A program made the position numbers and the translations under genes. DNA of 44,939 nt from Actinomycetota bacterium (GTDB taxonomy: Bacteria; Actinomycetota; Actinomycetes; Streptosporangiales; Streptosporangiaceae), in contig QGUZ01000005.1 in assembly GCA_003242605.1 (NCBI GenBank), forward strand, positions 1 to 44,939, in the 5' to 3' direction. How positions within the stretch are numbered: the stretch's first letter is position 1; every line of letters begins with the position of its first letter. Shown here piece after piece: positions 22,365 to 31,551 of the stretch. The notes under the pieces are model-generated. The model was given only the letters and a program-made list of their open reading frames with translations. It had not been told where the DNA came from and made no database searches.

Positions 22365-23513
22365 GTGAGCACGCTGATCGTCACCAACGACTTCCCGCCC
22401 CGGCCGGGCGGCATCCAGGCGTTCGTGCACGCCCTCGCCGTGCGCCTGCCGCATGAGTCGCTGGTCGTCTACGCGCCGCGGTGGAAGGGGTGCGAGGCGT
22501 TCGACGCGCGCCAGCCGTACCGGGTGGTGCGCCACCCCACCACGGTCATGCTCCCGGGGCCGTCCGTGGCCCGCCGCGCCGCGCGGCTGGTGCGGGAGCA
22601 CGGCTGCGACACGGTCGTGTTCGGGGCGGCGCTGCCGCTGGGGCTGCTCGCGCCCGCGATGCGGCAGGCCGGGGCGCGCCGGATCGTCATGCTCACCCAC
22701 GGGCACGAGGCCGCGTGGGCCGGCCTCGCCCCCGGCCGCGGGCTGCTGCGCCGCATCGCCGCGGGCGCCGACGTCGTCACCTACCTCGGCGACTACACCT
22801 TCGACCGGCTCGCCGGCCCGATCCCCCGGGAGAAGCTGGTACGGCTCACGCCCGGCGTGGACACCGAGGTGTTCCGCCCCGGGGCGGGCGGCGCCGAGAT
22901 CCGGGCGGCGCTCGGCCTGGGGGACCGGCCCGTGGTGGTGTGCGTCTCCCGGCTCGTGCCGCGCAAGGGGCAGGACACGCTGATCCGCGTCTGGCCCGAA
23001 GTGCTGCGCGCGGCCCCGGGGGCGTTCCTGCTCCTCGTCGGCGGCGGGCCGTACCGCAGGACGCTGGAACGCATGATCGCCGAGCGCGGCCTGGGCGGGT
23101 CGGTGCTCGTCACCGGCACCGTGCCGTGGGGGCGGCTGCCCGCCTACTACGACGCGGGCGACGTGTTCGCGATGCCGTGCCGTACCCGCCGGTGGGGCCT
23201 GGACGTGGAAGGGCTCGGCATCGTCTACCTGGAGGCGTCGGCGACCGGCCTGCCCGTGGTCGCGGGCGACTCGGGCGGCGCGCCCGACGCGGTGGTGCCC
23301 GGGCAGACCGGCCTGGTGGTGGACGGCCGCTCGCCCGCCGAGGTCGCGGACGCGCTGATCGGCCTGCTCAAGGACCCCGCCGGGGCGCGGGCGATGGGGG
23401 AGCGGGGCCGGGCCTGGATCGAGCGCGAGTGGCGCTGGGACGCGGTCGCCGAGCGCTTCGCCGCGCTGCTGTCCGGCGCCGCGGACCTCAGGGATGCAGA
23501 GGCAGGCCCTTGA
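22365..23513 (+). CDS. pimB: GT4 mannosyltransferase, PimB'-like
   Basis: A 382-residue GT-B glycosyltransferase. The N-terminus TLIVTNDFPPRPGGIQ is the acceptor-side loop. The C-terminal half has VCVSRLVPRKGQDTLI, LLLVGGGP and the GT4 signature TRRWGLDVEGLGIVYLEA with its two glutamates. These match the GDP-mannose-dependent enzyme that adds the second mannose to phosphatidyl-myo-inositol monomannoside (PimB', M. tuberculosis Rv2188c from memory), at the inner membrane face. A FadD15-like gene follows, as in mycobacteria. The GTG 22365 start has no strong ribosome site but matches the family start MSTLIVTNDFPP. Its 3' end overlaps the convergent DUF2000 remnant by 26 bp. Confidence 0.9.
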   Translation: MSTLIVTNDFPPRPGGIQAFVHALAVRLPHESLVVYAPRWKGCEAFDARQPYRVVRHPTTVMLPGPSVARRAARLVREHGCDTVVFGAALPLGLLAPAMRQAGARRIVMLTHGHEAAWAGLAPGRGLLRRIAAGADVVTYLGDYTFDRLAGPIPREKLVRLTPGVDTEVFRPGAGGAEIRAALGLGDRPVVVCVSRLVPRKGQDTLIRVWPEVLRAAPGAFLLLVGGGPYRRTLERMIAERGLGGSVLVTGTVPWGRLPAYYDAGDVFAMPCRTRRWGLDVEGLGIVYLEASATGLPVVAGDSGGAPDAVVPGQTGLVVDGRSPAEVADALIGLLKDPAGARAMGERGRAWIEREWRWDAVAERFAALLSGAADLRDAEAGP

Positions 23514-23796
23514 GCGCCTTGTCCACCGCGTTCCGCGGGCCGGACACGCAGATCCCGGCGAGCCGGAGCTCGTCGGCGGGCACGGCCGCGACCGCCGCCC
23601 GGTTGTCCTCGTCGTCCGAGGTCTTGAACAGCTCCTCGGTGTAGACGGCGACGGCGAGGCCGCGGGCGCGGGCCCGCTCGCAGGCGCGCGCCGGCCCGTC
23701 CCGGTCGGCGGCGTAGACGAGCACAGGCCGGCGGATCATCGGCAGGTACTCGTTGCCGGACCCGTCCCGGTACGGCAGCCCCACGACCTCGGGCAC
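23488..23796 (-). pseudogene. DUF2000 gene, 3' part only
   Basis: Reading leftwards from 23796 the frame encodes VPEVVGLPYRDGSGNEYLPM, then RRPVLVYAADRDG, AVYTEELFKTSDDEDNRAAV and SGPRNAVDKALKGL, the conserved C-terminal two thirds of DUF2000 proteins, to TGA 23490-23488. The N-terminal third (normally 30-50 residues) is missing. To the right of about 23796 the frame continues into unrelated sequence, because that DNA is the antisense of an AraC gene end. A GTG at 23796 exists but has no ribosome site. I call it a truncated, probably dead gene. Function of DUF2000 is unknown. Confidence 0.75.
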
Positions 23797-23907
23797 GCCC
23801 CCGCCGAGGCCGCCGCCCTGACCGGGTTCGCCGACCAGAGCCACCTCACCCGCTGGTTCGTGCGCTGTTTCGGCGTCACGCCGCGCGGCTACCAGGCGGC
23901 GGCCTGA
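23791..23907 (+). pseudogene. AraC-family regulator, last ~38 codons only
   Basis: The frame from 23791 reads GHAPAEAAALTGFADQSHL, then TRWFVRCFGVTPRGYQAAA and stop. This is the second helix-turn-helix and C-terminal tail of an AraC-type regulator (the GFADQSHLTRWF block is diagnostic). All of the effector domain and the first helix-turn-helix are absent. To the left the frame enters the reverse complement of the DUF2000 remnant. It has no start or ribosome site of its own. Confidence 0.78.
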
Positions 23908-23959
23908 GCCCGCCGGTCCGTCCGCCCGGGCCGTGCGGGAACGGCCCCGGAAACGGAAC

Positions 23960-23981
23960 GGGGGCCGCAGGCACGGCCCCC
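23960..23981 (-). terminator. Terminator after the acyl-CoA synthetase gene
   Basis: GGGGGCCG (23960-23967) pairs with CGGCCCCC (23974-23981) around 6 nt, 19 nt beyond the minus-strand stop at 24000. Confidence 0.55.
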
Positions 23982-23999
23982 GCCGGCGAAGCCGCCCGC

Positions 24000-25793
<1,794 letters not shown>

Positions 25794-25833
25794 GGTGGCT
25801 CCTTGCGGGTGCACGCACTGGGTGGTTTCAGGG

Positions 25834-25839
25834 ACGTTA
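25834..25839 (-). promoter_or_regulatory. Candidate -10 (TAACGT) of the acyl-CoA synthetase gene
   Basis: On the minus strand TAACGT lies 41 nt before GTG 25793, predicting a leader of about 34 nt. It is in the divergent region with the metallophosphoesterase gene. Confidence 0.35.
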
Positions 25840-25938
25840 CACCCGATGTTTACGAATCGGTAGCTTTACGGGTCGATCGGCCGCCGGCCGTACCCGTCCG
25901 GGCCGGTAGGGGCCCGCCCGGGCGGTCGTGCGGCGGGT

Positions 25939-25944
25939 TACGAT
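25939..25944 (+). promoter_or_regulatory. -10 box TACGAT for a leaderless message
   Basis: TACGAT ends 7 nt before ATG 25952, the distance expected when transcription begins on the A of the start codon. This supports 25952 rather than ATG 25943 as the start, since 25943 lies inside the box. Confidence 0.5.
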
Positions 25945-25951
25945 GCACGGC

Positions 25952-26719
25952 ATGCGGGTCCACGTCGTCAGTGATGTGCACGGCCGCGCCGATGCGCTCG
26001 CCAAGGCCGGCGACGGGGCCGACGTCCTGATCTGCCTGGGCGACCTGCTGCTGTTCATCGACTACGAGGACCACTCCCAGGGGATATTTCCCCAGTTGTT
26101 CGGCGCCGAGAACGCCACCCGGTATATCGGCCTGCGCACCGCCGGACGTTTCGACGAGGCCCGCGAGTTCTCCGCGGAGCTGTGGGCGCGGCTCGGCGGC
26201 GACCCGCGCGAGCACCTGGAGCGGGCGGTGCGCGAGCAGTACGCCGAGCTGTTCGCGGCGCTGCCCACCCCCGCCTACCTCACCTACGGCAACGTGGACG
26301 TGCCCCGGCTGTGGGCCGACTACGTGCGCGACGGGCACCACGTGCTCGACGGGCGGACCGCCGAGATCGGCGGCCTGGTGTTCGGGTTCGTCGGCGGCGG
26401 CCTTCCCACCCGCTACCGTACCCCCAACGAGATCGGTGAGGAGGAGTACGCGGCGAAGGTGGCCGCGCTCGGCCGGGTCGACGTGCTGTGCTCGCACATC
26501 CCGCCCGCCGTGCCCGAGCTGCTCTACGACGTGGCCGCCCGCCGCTTCGAGCGGGGCAGCGAGGCGCTGCTGGAGGCGATCCGCGCCACCCAGCCGCGGT
26601 ACGCCCTGTTCGGGCACGTGCACCAGCCGCTGAAGCCGCGCACCCGCATCGGCCGCACCGAGTGCCTCAACGTCGGCCACTTCCGCGCCCGCGGCACGCC
26701 GTACGTCCTCGAGATCTGA
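25952..26719 (+). CDS. Calcineurin-like metallophosphoesterase
   Basis: A 255-residue cytoplasmic phosphoesterase. The two-metal motifs are in order: VVSDVHG (residues 5-11), CLGDLLLF, TYGNVDVP, then the histidine of CSHIPP and FGHVHQP near the C-terminus. Family members hydrolyse phosphomonoesters or diesters, including nucleotides and cyclic nucleotides; substrate is not predictable from sequence. It is divergent from the acyl-CoA synthetase gene and followed 21 bp later by the SRPBCC gene, which has its own apparent promoter. Start chosen from the leaderless promoter. Confidence 0.85.
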   Translation: MRVHVVSDVHGRADALAKAGDGADVLICLGDLLLFIDYEDHSQGIFPQLFGAENATRYIGLRTAGRFDEAREFSAELWARLGGDPREHLERAVREQYAELFAALPTPAYLTYGNVDVPRLWADYVRDGHHVLDGRTAEIGGLVFGFVGGGLPTRYRTPNEIGEEEYAAKVAALGRVDVLCSHIPPAVPELLYDVAARRFERGSEALLEAIRATQPRYALFGHVHQPLKPRTRIGRTECLNVGHFRARGTPYVLEI

Positions 26720-26728
26720 GAATGCGAG

Positions 26729-26734
26729 TACGGT
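26729..26734 (+). promoter_or_regulatory. -10 box TACGGT for a leaderless SRPBCC message
   Basis: TACGGT ends 6 nt before ATG 26741, and no ribosome site is present, which fits a leaderless transcript for the three-gene operon 26741-28978. Confidence 0.5.
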
Positions 26735-26740
26735 GAAACC

Positions 26741-27178
26741 ATGGCTGATCGCACCACGTCGAGTATCACGATCGCCGCGGACAAGCCGGCGATCATGAAG
26801 GTCATCGCCGACTTCGCGTCGTACCCCGAGTGGGCCGGGCAGGTGAAGCGCGCCGAGGTGCTCACCACGGGGGACGACGGGCGGCCGGCGACCGTGCGGT
26901 TCGTCCTCGACGCCGGGGTGATCAGCGACGAGTACGTGCTCGGCTACGAGTGGTCCGGGGACGACGCGGTGCACTGGCGCATCGTGGAGCCCGGCCGCAT
27001 GATCAGCGATCTGGCCGGCAGCTACCGGCTCGACCCCCGCGGGGAGGGCACCGAGGTGACCTACGAGCTCGCGGTCGACCTCAAGGTGCCGATGATCGGC
27101 CTGATCAAGCGCAAGGCCGAGAAGGTGATCATCGACACCGCGCTGAAGGGCCTCAAGAAGCGCGTCGAGGGCCGGTGA
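26741..27178 (+). CDS. SRPBCC (polyketide cyclase/START-like) protein
   Basis: A 145-residue single-domain protein of the SRPBCC helix-grip fold: SITIAADKPAIMKVIADFASYPEW at the N-terminus (the START-like cavity entry), VHWRIVEPGRM in the sheet, and a long C-terminal helix. These proteins bind hydrophobic ligands. The counterpart in M. tuberculosis, from memory TB16.3/Rv2185c, is next to an ArsA-like ATPase as here. The stop overlaps the next start in GTGA, implying a shared task. A lipid-carrier role near FadD/PlsC/PimB' genes is inference. Confidence 0.88.
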   Translation: MADRTTSSITIAADKPAIMKVIADFASYPEWAGQVKRAEVLTTGDDGRPATVRFVLDAGVISDEYVLGYEWSGDDAVHWRIVEPGRMISDLAGSYRLDPRGEGTEVTYELAVDLKVPMIGLIKRKAEKVIIDTALKGLKKRVEGR

Positions 27179-28407
27179 CGGCGAGCGCGCCACAGCGGGA
27201 ACCCGCCGGACCGGCCGCCCCGGGCGGGCCGCGGCTGCTGCTGTTCACCGGAAAGGGCGGCGTCGGCAAGACGACCGTGGCGGCGGCCACCGCCGTGCTC
27301 GCCGCCCGGCGCGGCCACAAGACGCTGGTGGTCTCCACCGACACCGCGCACTCGCTCGCCGACGCGCTCGCCGTGCCGCCGAGCGAGGACCCGGCCGAGG
27401 TGGCGCCCGGCCTGTTCCTGCAGCAGGTGAACACCCAGCGGTCGCTGGAGCGGCACTGGGGCGAGCTGCGCGAGTACGCCAGGGACGTGCTCGTCGAGCT
27501 CGGCCTCGACGAGGTGACCTCCGAGGAGATCACCGTGCTGCCCGGAGCCGAGGAGGTGATCGCGCTCCTCGAGCTGCGCGAGCAGGCGCGGACCGGCCGC
27601 TGGGACGTGATCGTGATCGACTGCGCGCCGACCGCGGAGACGCTGCGGCTGCTCGCCCTGCCCGAGGCGCTCGACTGGCACGTCACCCGGCTGCTGCCGA
27701 CCGGGCGGCGGGTGATGCGGGCGGTCTCGCCGCTGGTCCGCCAGGTCGCGAAGGTGAGCATGCCCGGCGACGACGTGCTCGGCGCGGCCGAGCGCATGCA
27801 CCGCGGCCTGCTGGAGATCCGCGGCATGCTCGCCGGGGACGACGCCTCGGTGCGGCTCGTGCTCACCCCGGAGTCGGTCGTGGTCGCCGAGGCCCGCCGT
27901 ACCCTCACCTCGCTCAGCCTGTACGGCTACCGCGTCGACGCCGTGATCGCCAACCGGGTGTTCCCGGCCGGCGGGGCGGACGCGTGGCGGCACGGCTGGG
28001 TGGCGGCCCAGGAGCGGCGGCTCGCCGAGGTCCACGAGTCGTTCGCGCCGCTGCCGGTCTACACCGTGCCGTACCTGCCCGCCGAGCCGGTCGGCGTGCC
28101 GGCGCTGGCCGGCCTCGCCGAGACCCTGTATGGCGAGGCCGACCCGTTCGCCCGGCCGGAGGTGCCGCCGCCGATGCGGGTGGCCCCGGACGGCGCGGGC
28201 GGCTGGGAGCTGACCCTCGCGCTGCCGTTCGCCGAGCGCGGCGAGGTGGACCTGGCGCGCAAGGGGGACGAGCTGATCATCACGGCCGGGCCGTACCGGC
28301 GGATCCTGGCGCTGCCCGCGGCGCTCGCCCGGCGCACGGTGGAGGAGGCGTCGCTCCGCGACGGCCGCCTCCGGGTACGGTTCGGGGCAGGAGGGTCAGA
28401 TGACTGA
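27175..28407 (+). CDS. ArsA/GET3-like ATPase
   Basis: A 410-residue P-loop ATPase. The deviant Walker A FTGKGGVGKTTVAAAT is at about 23-38, switch I VSTDTAHSLADAL follows, and the A-loop region has VIVIDCAPTAETLRL. The last 80 residues form a beta-sandwich like the HSP20-type domain found at the end of bacterial ArsA-like proteins. ArsA/Get3 family members are dimeric and couple ATP use to anion export or to delivery of hydrophobic cargo. No ArsB or ArsR gene is near, so arsenite export is unlikely. The GTG start overlaps the SRPBCC stop and the stop overlaps the next gene by 8 bp. Confidence 0.9.
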   Translation: MTASAPQREPAGPAAPGGPRLLLFTGKGGVGKTTVAAATAVLAARRGHKTLVVSTDTAHSLADALAVPPSEDPAEVAPGLFLQQVNTQRSLERHWGELREYARDVLVELGLDEVTSEEITVLPGAEEVIALLELREQARTGRWDVIVIDCAPTAETLRLLALPEALDWHVTRLLPTGRRVMRAVSPLVRQVAKVSMPGDDVLGAAERMHRGLLEIRGMLAGDDASVRLVLTPESVVVAEARRTLTSLSLYGYRVDAVIANRVFPAGGADAWRHGWVAAQERRLAEVHESFAPLPVYTVPYLPAEPVGVPALAGLAETLYGEADPFARPEVPPPMRVAPDGAGGWELTLALPFAERGEVDLARKGDELIITAGPYRRILALPAALARRTVEEASLRDGRLRVRFGAGGSDD

Positions 28408-28978
28408 GAACCGGGATAGCGAGAACCGGGAGAACGGCAAGGCCGAGGGCGCCCGGGTGACCGAGGAGCCCGGCCGCCCGGCCGGCGGCGGCCCGGAGGC
28501 CGGGACGAGCACGCCGGGATCGGACGCACCGGGTCCGGGCGAGCCGCCCCGGGACCCGATCGGCACGGTGGCCGAGGAGGCGCTCAAGCTCTTCGAGGCG
28601 CTGCAGGACCGGGTCATGCGCGAGATCGGCAAGGGCGTGGTGAAGGGCGGCGCCCGGGCCGGGATGAGCGGGCTCGGCCAGGCGTTCGGCGGCCGGTCCG
28701 AGCCGCGGGACGTGTGGAGCGAGGTGATCGCCGAGACCGCGCACGAGGACCGCGGCGAGGAGTACATCTGCCGCGCCTGCCCCATCTGCCGGATGAAGGC
28801 CGCCGCGCGTGAGTCCCGCGGGGACGTGACCGACCACCTGCTGGCGGCGGGCGGCGAGCTGATCGCCGCGTTCCGGCAGGCGCTCGAGGCGCTGCAGCGG
28901 CCGCCGTCCGGCGGACGGGCCGGCGATCGGGACCGGGAGGCGCCCGCGAGCCGGGTGGAGCGGATCGACCTGGACTGA
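28400..28978 (+). CDS. DUF5304-type protein with CxxCxxC motif
   Basis: A 192-residue conserved actinobacterial protein of unknown function. The first 50 residues are disordered and acidic. A helix (about 55-80) follows, then CRACPIC with Cys124, Cys127 and Cys130, and a further helix to about 165. The cysteine cluster could bind zinc or an Fe-S cluster or act as a redox site. It has no signal or membrane helix. ATG 28400 overlaps the ArsA-like gene by 8 bp, so it belongs to the SRPBCC-ATPase operon. I recognise the family from its setting more than from any known role. Confidence 0.75.
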   Translation: MTENRDSENRENGKAEGARVTEEPGRPAGGGPEAGTSTPGSDAPGPGEPPRDPIGTVAEEALKLFEALQDRVMREIGKGVVKGGARAGMSGLGQAFGGRSEPRDVWSEVIAETAHEDRGEEYICRACPICRMKAAARESRGDVTDHLLAAGGELIAAFRQALEALQRPPSGGRAGDRDREAPASRVERIDLD

Positions 28979-28999
28979 GCGGCGCGATACTGTACGCGC

Positions 29000-29055
29000 G
29001 GCGCTGTGAGCACGGCACCGTAGGCGCGGCACTGTAGGCGCGGCCCGGTACGCGC
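29000..29055. repeat. Degenerate 14-bp tandem repeat, four units
   Basis: Four 14-nt units lie head to tail: GGCGCTGTGAGCAC (29000-29013), GGCACCGTAGGCGC (29014-29027), GGCACTGTAGGCGC (29028-29041) and GGCCCGGTACGCGC (29042-29055), followed by a partial GGCCTGTGCAG. The middle two differ at one base. The array fills most of the gap before the glucokinase gene. Confidence 0.65.
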
Positions 29056-29129
29056 GGCCTGTGCAGCCGCACTGCACGGCCGCGCGACGCGGCGGCACCC
29101 GAGGCGGAAGGGCGGGAAGCGGGGAGGCG

Positions 29130-30077
29130 ATGGCGTACACCATCGGGATCGACGTCGGCGGCACCAAGGTTCTGGCCGGGGTGGTGGCCGAGGACGGCAC
29201 GATCGTCGAGTATCTGCGGCGGCCCACCCCGGCGGACGACCCCGACGAGGTCATGAAGGTGATCGCGGGACTCGTGCACGAGCTCGCGTGCCGCCACGAG
29301 GTGACCGCGGTGGGCGTCGGCGCGGCCGGGTTCGTGGACGAGGCCCGCTCGGCGCTGCGGTTCGCGCCGAACCTGCCCGGCTGGCGGGAGGAGGCGCTGC
29401 GCCAGAAGCTCGGCGACCTGATCGGCATGCCCGTCGTGGTGGAGAACGACGCCAACGCCACGGCCTGGGGCGAGTACCGGTTCGGGGCGGGCCGGGGCGA
29501 GACCCACATGGTGTGCGTGACCGTCGGCACCGGCATCGGCGGCGGCGTCGTGCTCGACGGCCGGCTCTACCGGGGCCGGTACGGCATGGGCGCCGAGCCG
29601 GGCCACATGCGGGTGGTGCCCGACGGCCGCCCGTGCGGCTGCGGCAACCGGGGCTGCTGGGAGCGGTACTGCAGCGGCACCGCGCTCGTCGCCGACGCGC
29701 GCGAGGCGTTCGCGGCCGACCCGTCGCGCGGCGCCCGGCTGCTGGAGCTCGCCGGCGGCAACCTCGACGCCGCCCGGGGCGAGATCGTCGCCGCCGCGGC
29801 GCGGGAGGGCGACGAGGTGGCACTGGAGGCGTTCGGCCTGCTCGCCCGCTGGCTCGCCCAGGGCCTGGCGGACCTCGCCGCGGTCTTCGACCCGGGCTGC
29901 TTCGTCATCGGCGGCGGGGTGTCGCACGCCGCCGACCTGTTCATCGACGCCGCCCGCGAGGAGTTCGCCCGCCGCGTCGTCGGCCACGGCCACCGCCCGC
30001 TCGCCGAGATCAGGATCGCCGAGCTCGGCCCGGCCGCCGGGATCGTGGGCGCGGCCGACCTCGCCCGGATCGGCTGA
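29130..30077 (+). CDS. glk: ROK-family glucokinase
   Basis: A 315-residue sugar kinase. The ATP-binding start TIGIDVGGTKVLAGVV, the catalytic ENDANATAWGEYRFG with its aspartate, the VTVGTGIGGGVVLDG block and the ROK zinc motif CGCGNRGCWERYCSG (His plus three cysteines) are all present. There is no N-terminal helix-turn-helix, so it is an enzyme and not a ROK repressor. It would phosphorylate glucose, and in Streptomyces GlkA also takes part in carbon repression. ATG 29130 follows GGGGAGG closely. The gap before it holds a 14-bp tandem repeat that might be regulatory. Confidence 0.93.
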   Translation: MAYTIGIDVGGTKVLAGVVAEDGTIVEYLRRPTPADDPDEVMKVIAGLVHELACRHEVTAVGVGAAGFVDEARSALRFAPNLPGWREEALRQKLGDLIGMPVVVENDANATAWGEYRFGAGRGETHMVCVTVGTGIGGGVVLDGRLYRGRYGMGAEPGHMRVVPDGRPCGCGNRGCWERYCSGTALVADAREAFAADPSRGARLLELAGGNLDAARGEIVAAAAREGDEVALEAFGLLARWLAQGLADLAAVFDPGCFVIGGGVSHAADLFIDAAREEFARRVVGHGHRPLAEIRIAELGPAAGIVGAADLARIG

Positions 30078-30753
30078 CCCGGCCCGTCGCCGGACGCCGC
30101 GGCCGACGGGCGGCACGGCCAGCGCCGCCGGGGAGGCGGTGGCCGTCTCCGGCGTTCGCCGCGTGCGGCGGCGGCCGCAGACCTCCGCGGCCGGGGAGGG
30201 CGCGGAGGCCGCCATGGGTTCGCTGGGAGCGCGGCGCGCCTGGCCGCGGTGGGGCCCGACGTCGTGTCGTTCAGGTAAAGCGGTGGGCGGATGTGGGCCG
30301 GGCCGCCGGGGCCCATGGCAGGGTGGTGCCGTCGGGATCGGCGACGGTCGGCAGGCGGCCGCGTGCCCGGCTTTCCGCCACGGTGCGCCCGGCCCGGGCC
30401 GGGCAGGGCGGCCTGACGGGCGCAGCTGCGCCGGGGTGCCGCCGCGTCACCGGGACGCCGGGTCCGGTATCCGAACCGGAGGCGACCGGCCGATGCGCGA
30501 CCGCACGGTCGTTCCGGCGTCCGGCCCTGACCGGGCCGAGGGCGCGTCCGGGCGGCCCTGTGCGGCCGGTCCGGGCACGCCGCACGGATCACATGGAAGG
30601 CGGGAACCGGGGCGCGGGCCTCGGGCGTTTATCGGGGTGCATGGCGATGTTGCGGAGAGCGGGCGAGGCGCCCGGCAGGCTCCTCGCCCGGCTCGGCGGC
30701 ACGGTCGCCGGGGCCGGGCCGTGCCCGGCGTGTCCGGGAAGGGGCCGCCGCAG
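30078..30753. other. 676-bp stretch without a recognisable gene
   Basis: An open frame on the plus strand runs through into the next gene, but upstream of 30754 it encodes only Gly/Arg/Pro-rich sequence without fold signals. A 38-codon ORF at 30641-30757 lacks a clear ribosome site. No riboswitch or tRNA pattern is visible. It may be a decayed gene or a long leader. Confidence 0.45.
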
Positions 30754-31551
30754 GTGACCCTGCCGCGGCGCGGCCCCGGACGGCCGGCCGCCTCGGGCGT
30801 GCCCGCGACCACGCTCCGGGTGGCCTGCTACAACGTGCGGTCGCTGCGCGACGACGTGGACGCGCTGGTACGGGTGATCACCGCGATGCGGCCCGACGTG
30901 CTCTGTCTCCAGGAGGTGCCCCGGCTGCTGTGGTGGCGCCGCGCGGTGCTCGCCCGGCGGGTCGGCATGACCGTGGCGGCCGGGCGGCGCGGCGGACCGC
31001 TCGCCGTGCTGGCCGGGCCGGGCGTGCGGACCGTCCACGCCGAGTACCACCTGCTGCGGCCGTTCCCGCCGTTGCAGCGCCGGGCGCTCGCGATCGCCGT
31101 GGTGGCGAAGGACGGGCGCCGGGCCGCGGTCGGCAGCGTGCACCTCGACCTTTCGGCCGGGGCCCGGCTGTGGCACGCGGCGGAGATCGCGGAGCACATG
31201 GCCCGGGTGCGGGACCGGTTCGGCGTGCCGGACGTGCTCGCGGGCGACCTCAACGAGGGGCCGGGCCGGCCCGCCTGGCGCTACCTCACCCGCCGCTACA
31301 CCGACTGCTTCGCCGCCGCGCCGGAGGGCGACGGCGCCACCTTCCCGGCCGCGCGGCCCCGCCACCGCATCGACGGGGTGTTCGCCGGGCCGGGCCTGGC
31401 CGTGCGGGCGTGCGGGGTGCCGCGCGCCACCCCGGCCGACCTCGCCGCCGCCACCGACCACCTGCCCGTCCTCGCCGATCTGGTCTTTCACCACGACTTG
31501 GGGGATGAGTGCCGCACCGGCGACACCCACCTGCGTACGATTTGCTCATGA
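30754..31551 (+). CDS. Endonuclease/exonuclease/phosphatase-fold protein
   Basis: A 265-residue protein of the DNase I-like EEP superfamily. Motifs appear in order: LRVACYNVRSL (metal-site Asn), DVLCLQEVPR (catalytic Glu), GSVHLDL, LAGDLNEGPGRPAW (Asp-Asn pair), RIDGVFAG and ATDHLPV (Asp-His). These define the active site but not the substrate: DNA, phosphoinositides and sphingomyelin are all used in the superfamily. No signal peptide is seen. The N-terminus is uncertain; GTG 30754 is 12 nt after GGGAAGG, and the open frame extends far upstream without homology. The stop overlaps the next start (ATGA). Confidence 0.8.
   Translation: MTLPRRGPGRPAASGVPATTLRVACYNVRSLRDDVDALVRVITAMRPDVLCLQEVPRLLWWRRAVLARRVGMTVAAGRRGGPLAVLAGPGVRTVHAEYHLLRPFPPLQRRALAIAVVAKDGRRAAVGSVHLDLSAGARLWHAAEIAEHMARVRDRFGVPDVLAGDLNEGPGRPAWRYLTRRYTDCFAAAPEGDGATFPAARPRHRIDGVFAGPGLAVRACGVPRATPADLAAATDHLPVLADLVFHHDLGDECRTGDTHLRTICS
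31536..31541 (+). promoter_or_regulatory. -10 box TACGAT inside the end of the EEP gene
   Basis: TACGAT ends 6 nt before ATG 31548, the leaderless spacing, although it lies within the last codons of the upstream gene. The downstream gene may be made both by coupling and from its own leaderless transcript. Confidence 0.45.

Noticed and set aside
23744..23907. A complete small plus-strand gene ending in the AraC helix
   Set aside because: Upstream of 23791 the frame is merely the reverse complement of DUF2000 coding sequence, so it is a remnant and not a gene.
27175..28407. Arsenite resistance operon
   Set aside because: The ATPase is ArsA-like, but no arsB, arsC or arsR gene is present and the neighbours are SRPBCC and DUF5304-type proteins.
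29000..29055. Short repeats as a CRISPR array
   Set aside because: Units are 14 bp, directly adjacent and degenerate, with no unique spacers and no cas genes.
30139..30753. A 205-residue N-terminal domain on the EEP protein
   Set aside because: The sequence is Gly/Arg/Pro-rich without predicted fold; EEP homology starts after GTG 30754.
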